Assembly (NCBI GenBank): GCA_003497555.1
Contig: DNNS01000352.1
Coordinates: 2,786 to 10,117 of the forward strand
Direction: 5' to 3'
Length of the DNA stretch: 7,332 nucleotides
From: Spirochaetia bacterium
GTDB taxonomy: Bacteria > Spirochaetota > UBA12135
A program made the translations under genes and the position numbers. Of this stretch, positions 1-5,903 are shown in pieces (position 1 is the stretch's first letter; each line of letters begins with the position of its first letter). A model generated the notes under the pieces. The model ran no database searches, was not told the DNA's origin, and saw only the letters and a list, made by a program, of their open reading frames with translations.

Positions 1-1343
1 AAGGAACAGAAGCCGCCCTGGCAGCGCCCCATACCCGCCCGTACATAAAACTTTATGCCGTCAAGCGTGGTATGGCCTTTGCGGACTGCATCAACAATCT
101 CCGCTTCGCTAATCTGCTCACAGCGGCACACGATGTTTCCATAGTCAGGATTCTCTGCGACCAGCGCTTCAAGTTCATTAAAGGTACAGTTCCTGGGCGA
201 AGGTTTGTGCGATAGCCCCGGGTTATAACCGGATTTTTCCCGGAACTCAAGCCCATCTGCTTTTAAAAGACTTTTTATCTCTTCGGCAATAGCCGGAGCT
301 GCGGTAAGACCGGGTGATTGTATACCCGCTACCTGGATCAGCCCCGGAGCGATCCTGGAACGGCAAATCATAAAATCTTCACCCTCAAGACACGGACGCA
401 ATCCGGCGAATGATGTTATTATATCCCTCCGGGAAATTCCCGAGATCATCAGGGAAGCATTTCTGAAAACTTTATCAAGATTTTCCGTTGAGGTTGAAAA
501 ATCTTCTTTGTCGTCAACCATGTCTGCGGTTGGACCAATCATAACCGTGCCTTCTACGGTTGGAATCACCAGCATACCCTTGGAATCCTTTGCCGGAACC
601 GGGAACAACACATGTTCCGGGCGCGACAAAGTACTGCGGTCAAGCAGATACTCTTCGCCTTTACGCGGCTGTATACAAAAACGCTCTGCGCAGAAGAGTT
701 CCGAGATTTTGTCCGCATAAAGACCGGCGGCATTTACCACCCGTTTTGCTAAAATAGAACGGCCGTCCCCGGAGTCAATCCGCCAGTAAACACCCTCTCT
801 GTGCACATGAATCACTTTGCAGGCGGTCAACAGCTCCACGCCATTTGCCTGCGCTGATTCAATCAGAGAAAACACAAAACGATACGGTTCTATAACACCC
901 CCGTTCGGAGCAAAAAGGCCGCCAACCACATCCGGATTGATTTTAGGCTCAAGAGCGGTAATCCTGTCGTGTCCGCAGATTTCTATCCCCGGGACTTTAT
1001 TCCGCACCCCCTGATCGTAAAGTCTGCGGACTGTTTTCATTTCCTCGCTGGAAAAGGCGGCCATGATAATTCCGCAGCGCTTGAATGGAAATCCCAGATC
1101 GTTATGAAGACGCTCGAACATCAGATTACCGCAGAGTTCAAGACGCGCTTTGAGGGTTTTGGTAGAATCATAATGGAATCCGGCATGGATTATTCCGGAA
1201 TTGGCCTTGGAAACACCGAAGCAGACATCAACTTCTTTTTCCAGAAGCGTTACGTTCAGTTCATATGCGGACAGGAGTCTCGCCAAAGCCGAACCTGTTA
1301 CGCCTGCCCCGATGATAGCTATATCTTTCACATTTTTGTGCAT
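1..1343 (-). CDS. FAD-dependent oxidoreductase, GlpA/LhgO-like, with C-terminal BFD [2Fe-2S] domain (3' end cut)
   Basis: A reading frame of 447 codons is open from ATG at 1343 to the window edge. The N-terminus is a Rossmann FAD site: GAGVTG at residues 12-17, with E35 ending the second strand. It is followed by NSGIIHAGFHYD (48-59), typical of glycerol-3-phosphate dehydrogenase and L-2-hydroxyglutarate oxidase relatives (DAO fold). Near the visible end are C406, C408, C441 and C446 (CxC-x32-CxxxxC), the signature of a BFD-like [2Fe-2S] domain. Anaerobic GlpA-type enzymes and their clostridial and Thermotoga relatives share this layout and are often followed by a second flavoprotein subunit, which would lie outside the window. 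Likely role: oxidation of a 2-hydroxyacid or glycerol 3-phosphate, passing electrons through the Fe-S tail; the substrate cannot be read from sequence. TAA stops lie in frame upstream, so 1343 is the first ATG. A weak AGG lies eight bases before it. A few dozen C-terminal residues are probably missing. Confidence 0.88.
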   Translation of the reverse strand, partial: MHKNVKDIAIIGAGVTGSALARLLSAYELNVTLLEKEVDVCFGVSKANSGIIHAGFHYDSTKTLKARLELCGNLMFERLHNDLGFPFKRCGIIMAAFSSEEMKTVRRLYDQGVRNKVPGIEICGHDRITALEPKINPDVVGGLFAPNGGVIEPYRFVFSLIESAQANGVELLTACKVIHVHREGVYWRIDSGDGRSILAKRVVNAAGLYADKISELFCAERFCIQPRKGEEYLLDRSTLSRPEHVLFPVPAKDSKGMLVIPTVEGTVMIGPTADMVDDKEDFSTSTENLDKVFRNASLMISGISRRDIITSFAGLRPCLEGEDFMICRSRIAPGLIQVAGIQSPGLTAAPAIAEEIKSLLKADGLEFREKSGYNPGLSHKPSPRNCTFNELEALVAENPDYGNIVCRCEQISEAEIVDAVRKGHTTLDGIKFYVRAGMGRCQGGFCS

Positions 1344-1376
1344 TGCACAAACCTGTGTTTTTTAAAATGTTTCATA

Positions 1377-1404
1377 TTAATAAATGATACGGTCAGGCTG
1401 TCGA
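1377..1404 (-). promoter_or_regulatory. Possible sigma70-type promoter for the FAD oxidoreductase
   Basis: On the minus strand TCGACA (1404-1399; 5 of 6 to TTGACA) is followed after 16 bases by TATTAA (1382-1377; 4 of 6 to TATAAT). Transcription would start near 1370 and give a leader of about 27 bases before the ATG at 1343. The -10 match is modest and the region is AT-rich, so this is only a candidate. It does fit with the gene being separated from the exporter by 217 bases and a structured repeat. Confidence 0.3.
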
Positions 1405-1417
1405 TTTGAAATAATTA

Positions 1418-1542
1418 CAGGATGTTGAAATGGGCCCAGATGCGAAGAGTTCGCAAAAAGAAAGCCGGAGGCGTACTATTTTGTACATCGAGGACTCTAT
1501 TTTTGCAGGCGATGAAGCAGATGGGTTCATTTCGACATCCTG
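1418..1542. repeat. 125-base element with 21-base terminal inverted repeats; long imperfect hairpin
   Basis: The arms are 1418-1438 (begins CAGGATGTTGAAATGG) and 1522-1542 (ends TTTCGACATCCTG). They match as inverted repeats at 18 of 21 positions, and the three mismatches all form G-U pairs in a plus-strand fold. Further in, the two sides keep pairing: tandem G-A mismatches (1439-1440 with 1520-1521), TGC/GCA (1441-1443 with 1517-1519), GCAAAAA/TTTTTGC (1453-1459 with 1500-1506), and a cap GTAC-TATTTT-GTAC (1473-1486). A competing local hairpin TGCGAA-GAG-TTCGCA lies at 1441-1455. No convincing gene fits in it and no T-run follows either end, so it is not an ordinary intrinsic terminator. GAAATAAT occurs on both sides (1408-1415 and 1549-1556), possibly a target-site duplication. 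Most likely a dispersed palindromic repeat or MITE-like element; its copy number elsewhere cannot be seen here. Confidence 0.8.
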
Positions 1543-1560
1543 AGTAAAGAAATAATAACT

Positions 1561-3402
1561 TTACCTGAACTGCAGACTGTACAGTCTGCGGTATTTGCCG
1601 TTTTTTTTCATCAGCACGGCGTGACTGCCGGATTCAATGATCTTTCCCTTCTCAATGACAAAAATACGATCAGCGTTTTTTACCGTGGAAAGGCGGTGCG
1701 CAATAATAATCGTTGTCTGCCGGTGCAGAATGCCTTTCAGGGCGCTCTGAATATGGTTTTCGCTTTCAGTATCAAGCGCACTGGTGGCTTCATCAAGAAT
1801 TAAAATGCGCGGCTTTTTAATCAGGGCCCGGGCTAAAGAAAGCCTCTGCCGTTGTCCGCCGGAAAGGGTTATTCCCCGCTCCCCGATTACAGTATTGTAT
1901 TTACAGGGCAGTTTAATAATAAAATCGTGGGCATGAGCAAGTTTAGCCGCTTCTGTTACTTCTTCTTCAGATGCCTCATCTCTGCCGTAGCGGATATTAT
2001 CAATAACCGTTCCGTAAAAAAGAATGCTTTCCTGGGATACCAGGGAGATGTGTCTGCGCAGCCCGCGCCGGTTAATGCGCCCTGATTCAATGCCGTCAAA
2101 AAAAATTTCACCCTGCCCGGGTGTAATAAGCATGGGAATAAGACTTGCCAGGGTTGATTTGCCCCCGCCTGATTCTCCTACCAGGGCAACGGTTTCACCG
2201 GCTTTAACATTGAATGTCACCGGGCCGAGGGTAAATTGTTTTGCCTGATCGCCCTGCATCCGGGGATAGGAAAACACGGTTTGTTTAAATGTTATAGAGC
2301 CTTTTAATTCCCCGGGCATTATTTTATCAATGCCATTTTCTTCATCCGGCAGGTCAATTATTTCAAAAACCCTTTCACCGGCAGCGCGCGCTTTTTTAAT
2401 ATTCATGTACATATTGGAAAGACTGTTGATGGGCTGGGATATATTAAGCAGAAACAGGATGAAACCCCAGAGATGATCAAAAGGCATATTACCGGAAAAT
2501 ACCAGATGCCCTCCGTAGGATATAATTACAATCGCCGAACTCATCATGAAAAATTCCACCGCCGGCTTGTTGGCAGCTGCGGTAAAAAGCAGCTTGCGAT
2601 CAGTACTCAGAAAGCTGCCGGCTGCTTTGGAAAATTTTTCTTTTTCCATTTCTTCCCGGCAGAAAACCTTGATAATATCAATACCATATAAAATCTGCTG
2701 CATTATGGAAATGTAATTTCCCAGTTTTTCCTGCAGTTTGTGAATCAGTCCTCCGATCAGTTTCCCAATCTGGAAAATAACAAGAGCCATCAGCGGAGTA
2801 AGCAGAAGACTGGCCAGGGTAAGTTTCCAGCTTAATATAAACAGAATGGAAAGAGTCAGCAGCAGAGCCAGCGGATCATTAAGCGCGGAGGGAATGGAGC
2901 CGTAAATAAAATTTTCAATCCATTTGGTATCGTTTTCCATGCGCGAAAGCAGCTCGCCGGTTTTAGACCGCTTGAAAAACTCGGAATGCGTACGGGTAAG
3001 GCTTGAGATCATATCAGTGCGTATTTTCATGACAGCCGTATGCGACAGATAAGTAAGCAGGAAACTTTTAAAATATTCCAGCACCACTCTCATAATTACA
3101 TAAAACGCTAAAATAAAAAGAATAACCGCAAATTCACGACGGATTTTTTTTTTGCCGATTACCTCTTCGGCGATTTTTTTTTCGTCAAGGCCGCTGTTTA
3201 CATATTTGGCAATTACCGGAACCTTATCCAGAATTTCAAGATGCTTCCCGCCGGTAGCGGCAATGGCAAGCTGCCCGATCAGCGGAGGCAGCACACTGAC
3301 CAGGGAAAGCATGAGAGTAATCACCATGCCCGGTATTAAAAGCAGCCGGTAACGGGCTGTATAACCCAGAATGCGGCGGATGATTTTTTTATTGTTATTC
3401 AT
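1561..3402 (-). CDS. MsbA-like ABC exporter half-transporter (permease fused to ATPase)
   Basis: This 613-residue protein has the usual length of a type I (type IV fold) ABC half-transporter that works as a homodimer in the inner membrane. About six hydrophobic segments (near 21-48, 92-117, 176-198, 199-219, 280-303 and 311-331) precede a complete nucleotide-binding domain: A-loop tyrosine in FSYP (377-380), Walker A GESGGGKS (409-416), Q-loop Q457, signature LSGGQ (513-517), Walker B ILILDE with catalytic E538, D-loop SALD, and H-loop H569. It should be an active ATPase. Its start overlaps the glycosyltransferase stop (ATGA, 3402-3399) and it has no Shine-Dalgarno of its own, so translation is probably coupled. 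With that partner, flipping of a glycolipid or lipid-linked oligosaccharide (MsbA/PglK-like) is the best inference; a multidrug exporter is the alternative. The TM1-TM2 loop is long and lysine-rich and is encoded partly by runs of 9 and 10 A. Confidence 0.93.
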   Translation of the reverse strand: MNNNKKIIRRILGYTARYRLLLIPGMVITLMLSLVSVLPPLIGQLAIAATGGKHLEILDKVPVIAKYVNSGLDEKKIAEEVIGKKKIRREFAVILFILAFYVIMRVVLEYFKSFLLTYLSHTAVMKIRTDMISSLTRTHSEFFKRSKTGELLSRMENDTKWIENFIYGSIPSALNDPLALLLTLSILFILSWKLTLASLLLTPLMALVIFQIGKLIGGLIHKLQEKLGNYISIMQQILYGIDIIKVFCREEMEKEKFSKAAGSFLSTDRKLLFTAAANKPAVEFFMMSSAIVIISYGGHLVFSGNMPFDHLWGFILFLLNISQPINSLSNMYMNIKKARAAGERVFEIIDLPDEENGIDKIMPGELKGSITFKQTVFSYPRMQGDQAKQFTLGPVTFNVKAGETVALVGESGGGKSTLASLIPMLITPGQGEIFFDGIESGRINRRGLRRHISLVSQESILFYGTVIDNIRYGRDEASEEEVTEAAKLAHAHDFIIKLPCKYNTVIGERGITLSGGQRQRLSLARALIKKPRILILDEATSALDTESENHIQSALKGILHRQTTIIIAHRLSTVKNADRIFVIEKGKIIESGSHAVLMKKNGKYRRLYSLQFR

Positions 3403-4529
3403 GAAGTAATTTTATCATAAAGATCTATTGTTTTCCCGGCGCAGATTGTCCAGGTAAAATGCGAAAGCGCCCTGGCACGGGCTGCTATTTTCAGCCGGCA
3501 AGCGTAACGGGGTCTGTTAGTGAGTTCACAGAGAGCGGCAAGCAGGGAATCCGAATTTCTTTCCTTGAAAATTAATCCGGTATTGCCGATCACCAGCGGA
3601 ATTTCTCCGGAGTCAGAGCCTATGACATTTACTTCCATAAGCATGGCCTCTGCCAGCACCCGGCCGAATTGCTCCTTCCATACGGCAGTAGTTCGCGAGG
3701 GCAGAACCAGAATATCCATTAACGAATACCAGGCTGGAAGTTCTTCCGGCGAAAGATTCCCGGTCAAAAAAATTTTTTTCCGCCTGCCCAGGGCCGGAAT
3801 TTTTTCAATAATCGGTTTTTCCATAGGACCGCTGCCGGCTATCAGCAGAGAGGCGCTGCCGGGAATCCCGGTAAAAGCCGTCAGCAGTTCCGGCAGGCCC
3901 TTTTCTTCAGTAAGCCGTCCGGCATATCCTATAACCGGAGCAAGTAGTCCGAGTTTTCTGCGTTTTTGGGCAATTTCTTTTTCAGGCAGCCGTATGTATA
4001 TTTTTTCATTTACCCCGGGATAAATTACTTCCACAGGTTTTTTATATTTTTTGGCTATCAGTACTTTTTTTATCTCTTCAGAACAGGCTATGGCGCAAAC
4101 AGATGTTTTAAAAACAAATTTTTCCGCCAGGCGGTGCAGCAGGGAATGGCGCATATAAATATTTTCAAAGGTATGAAAAATTATTTTAGTGCGCGGAGAA
4201 AGAATTTTTGCCCATATACAGGCGCGGAAAGCAGCCATAGACCAGGGCTCTTCAAAAATATGCATTAGATCCGGTTTGATGCGGTAAATTATACTGCTTA
4301 TTCCCCGGTAGGAAAACCGGAATAAATGACTTCCCCGTCTGACCGGCAGGGAAATGGTTGCCATAACCGGGCTGGCGGTATAAGCGCTTACCAGCCTGCC
4401 GGCTTCATGAAAACGATCCGGGACAACAAGATAAAGACGGTAATCTGCTCCGGCTAAATTCTCCGGGAACGCCTGATAGTCTTTCAATACCGCAGCATGC
4501 CAGATAAAAAGTACATTTTTTTTTTTCAT
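3399..4529 (-). CDS. Glycosyltransferase family 4 (GT-B fold)
   Basis: 376 residues, a normal GT4 length. The C-terminal half carries the nucleotide-sugar site: GYAGRLTEEKG (201-211) with R205 and K210 in the phosphate-binding positions, LLIAGSGP (228-235), the strand DILVLPSR, and the EX7E motif E286-QFGRVLA-E294, followed by the loop GSDSGEIPLVIG. The N-terminal half (VLFIWHAAV at 6-14; PDLMHIFEEPWS at 86-97) is the acceptor domain and has no signal peptide, so the enzyme is cytoplasmic or membrane-associated. It should transfer a sugar from a nucleotide sugar with retention of configuration; donor and acceptor are unknown. It starts 82 bases after the ROK regulator stop, and its stop overlaps the ABC exporter start by ATGA, so the two are probably co-translated. 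Codons 2 to 5 contain eleven consecutive A, and no Shine-Dalgarno precedes the ATG. Confidence 0.92.
   Translation of the reverse strand: MKKKNVLFIWHAAVLKDYQAFPENLAGADYRLYLVVPDRFHEAGRLVSAYTASPVMATISLPVRRGSHLFRFSYRGISSIIYRIKPDLMHIFEEPWSMAAFRACIWAKILSPRTKIIFHTFENIYMRHSLLHRLAEKFVFKTSVCAIACSEEIKKVLIAKKYKKPVEVIYPGVNEKIYIRLPEKEIAQKRRKLGLLAPVIGYAGRLTEEKGLPELLTAFTGIPGSASLLIAGSGPMEKPIIEKIPALGRRKKIFLTGNLSPEELPAWYSLMDILVLPSRTTAVWKEQFGRVLAEAMLMEVNVIGSDSGEIPLVIGNTGLIFKERNSDSLLAALCELTNRPRYACRLKIAARARALSHFTWTICAGKTIDLYDKITS
4516..4526 (-). repeat. Run of 11 A directly after the glycosyltransferase start codon
   Basis: On the coding strand the ATG at 4529 is followed immediately by eleven A, encoding Lys-Lys-Lys and the start of Asn. 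Gain or loss of one A would shift the frame at codon 2. Runs of 7 to 10 A also occur in the exporter and rnfB genes, so this may reflect general A-richness rather than a dedicated switch. Confidence 0.85.
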
Positions 4530-4531
4530 AA

Positions 4532-4559
4532 TAAAATTTTACAGTACTTGTAAATTTTA
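4532..4559. promoter_or_regulatory. AT-rich near-palindrome upstream of the glycosyltransferase; candidate operator and -10 region
   Basis: The left arm TAAAATTTTACA (4532-4543) and the right arm TGTAAATTTTA (4549-4559) are reverse complements except for one extra T, around a five-base centre GTACT. It ends three bases before the start codon. Its minus-strand reading includes TAAAAT (4541-4536; 5 of 6 to TATAAT), six bases from the ATG. No good -35 is present. Members of the ROK repressor family (NagC, Mlc, XylR) bind AT-rich palindromes, and such a regulator is encoded just upstream, so an operator is a reasonable inference but untested. Confidence 0.4.
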
Positions 4560-4611
4560 CCGGGTGAAAAATATTAAAAAAACCGGATGCCGCGTAATCA
4601 AAAAACGCTGT

Positions 4612-5823
4612 TTAGTTCACGCCGAATTCCTGAAAAAATTGATCGGCAGCACGCCAGCCCCCGGCTAACAGCCGACAGGCAGGAGAAAAATCAATATAGG
4701 TTAGTTCTGTTCCCTGCTGATGAGTACTGTAATTATTATACTGGCCGCTTAAGTCGAAGATTTTATTAATAGATTCATGCAGGGGCTTGAATTCCTGATC
4801 GAAAATTATCATACGTGGTTTCATTAGATAAACAAAGTTTTTTAACGCCTGCCAGATGGTATTTACCGCCTTGTCTGTTTCAGAAATGGTAACAGAGTCG
4901 CCCTGCAGATATCCGCGGCCCAAAGCTTCGGGCGGAATATCCGGAGAATAGCCGCTGTACTCGGCAAGTGTTTTTTCTCCGTTTTGCATACGGGTCTGAA
5001 TACGTCTGGATATGGTCCACAGGGCGGCAGTTCTTCCCAAAATAATATTTTCCTGATCAGGCAGTCTTCCCATTTCGCCGGAGGTATTATCCATTCCCCG
5101 TACTGCGCAGCCGTTATTCAGAAATGAAAGCCCGAGTCCCCGATCTACAATCAGTAAAGGATTATAATCTTTATACTCTGTATAACGGGCAATGTATTCA
5201 GAGTTAATATGTATGGTGTTATCAATACAGAACGGCCCGGGAAAATAACGTTTAAAAAGTTCGTGCAGAGGAAGGGTAAAATCAAGCACCTCGCCGGTTT
5301 TTTCGGTAAAAAATTTTTTAGCATGAAAAGATGCCGAAGGGCCGTATAATATTCCGGCCTTGTTGTCATAGGGGCCGTAAATCTGGATGGCTGTCATTAC
5401 CGGCATACGGTTTTTCAGAGCGCCGGAGCAGAAGGCATCAAGATGGATTTTAAGGTCTCTAATCATGCTTTCTTCAAGATTGGTAAAATTGTTGGGAACA
5501 GAATTTTCAGCAATAATATTCAGCGCAGAATCTGCAATTGAAAAATAAACTGCTTCATTTTTTATTAAAACCGACAGGAAAAAAAACGCATTTTCTTTTA
5601 TAAATAACAGTTTGGGTTTTTTCCCGGGTTTGAAGTAGTTGTTAATATTTTTATACTGAATAAAACCTGCTTTGGCCAGGCGGGTTAAAACCAGGGAAAC
5701 AGCCTGTTTGGTAATATTAAAATTAGTGCATAATTCTCTGCGTTCGCAGCCCGGATGATAAAAAATATATTTTATAATTTTCTTTTCGGTTTTATTACAG
5801 GTATTAAAATCATCTACATTCAT
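4612..5823 (-). CDS. ROK-family transcriptional regulator (winged HTH plus degenerate sugar-kinase domain)
   Basis: 403 residues, the length of NagC/Mlc/XylR-type regulators. Residues 12-57 form a winged helix-turn-helix: KKIIKYIFYHPG, then ELCTNFNITKQAVSLVLTRL as helix-turn-recognition helix, then a wing. The body shows the ROK core in LLIVDRGLGLSFLNNG (223-238) followed by RGMDNTSGEMGRLP (242-255), matching the family pattern in which GEIGH follows. The histidine of GEIGH is R253 here, and the downstream CxCGxxGC zinc motif is absent. The usual Asn-Asp catalytic pair appears as D201-N202, and no clear N-terminal phosphate loop is seen. It is therefore probably a DNA-binding regulator without kinase activity; whether it still binds a sugar is unknown. 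It has its own strong promoter six bases from the ATG, which implies a leaderless mRNA. Likely targets are itself and the glycosyltransferase-exporter pair 82 bases downstream. Confidence 0.82.
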   Translation of the reverse strand: MNVDDFNTCNKTEKKIIKYIFYHPGCERRELCTNFNITKQAVSLVLTRLAKAGFIQYKNINNYFKPGKKPKLLFIKENAFFFLSVLIKNEAVYFSIADSALNIIAENSVPNNFTNLEESMIRDLKIHLDAFCSGALKNRMPVMTAIQIYGPYDNKAGILYGPSASFHAKKFFTEKTGEVLDFTLPLHELFKRYFPGPFCIDNTIHINSEYIARYTEYKDYNPLLIVDRGLGLSFLNNGCAVRGMDNTSGEMGRLPDQENIILGRTAALWTISRRIQTRMQNGEKTLAEYSGYSPDIPPEALGRGYLQGDSVTISETDKAVNTIWQALKNFVYLMKPRMIIFDQEFKPLHESINKIFDLSGQYNNYSTHQQGTELTYIDFSPACRLLAGGWRAADQFFQEFGVN

Positions 5824-5829
5824 AAATAA

Positions 5830-5857
5830 ATTATAACATCCCGTAATTATTTGTCAA
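5830..5857 (-). promoter_or_regulatory. Consensus sigma70-type promoter of the ROK regulator, placed for a leaderless transcript
   Basis: The minus strand reads TTGACA (5857-5852), a 16-base spacer, then TATAAT (5835-5830), so both hexamers are perfect. Only six bases (5829-5824) separate the -10 from the ATG at 5823. Normal initiation six to seven bases after the -10 would begin at or next to the A of the start codon. No other ATG, GTG or TTG in frame lies between here and the helix-turn-helix. The promoter sits in the 80-base gap after nadC and has no terminator hairpin before it. Confidence 0.8.
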
Positions 5858-5903
5858 GTTTATTGTAAAACCTGATAATTAAGTTATAGAGGGGGGAATC
5901 TTT

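Noticed and set aside
1328..1375. A 15-codon leader peptide overlapping the oxidoreductase start on the minus strand
   Set aside because: It has ATG and stop codons in an AT-rich leader but no Shine-Dalgarno, no run of regulatory codons and no attenuator hairpin. Chance explains it.
969..1409. Plus-strand open frame of 146 codons
   Set aside because: It lies mostly antisense to the FAD oxidoreductase, whose motifs are unmistakable in the opposite frame. The translation has no recognisable domain.
1418..1542. Inverted-repeat element as rho-independent terminator of the exporter gene
   Set aside because: The minus-strand fold has three A-C clashes, the loop region is over 80 bases, and no T-run follows the distal arm. 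The structure fits the plus strand better.
3520..4023. Plus-strand open frame of 167 codons
   Set aside because: It is fully antisense to the glycosyltransferase catalytic half. Its Ser/Arg/Pro-rich composition is typical of a shadow frame.
4576..4610. Intrinsic terminator after the ROK regulator
   Set aside because: On the minus strand only a 4-bp stem (GCGT/ACGC) forms, and nine bases separate it from the T7 run. This is too weak to call, and read-through into the glycosyltransferase remains likely.
5889..5896. GAGGGGGG tract as a plus-strand ribosome binding site
   Set aside because: No plus-strand coding region with a recognisable product follows it; the downstream sequence is the antisense of nadC.
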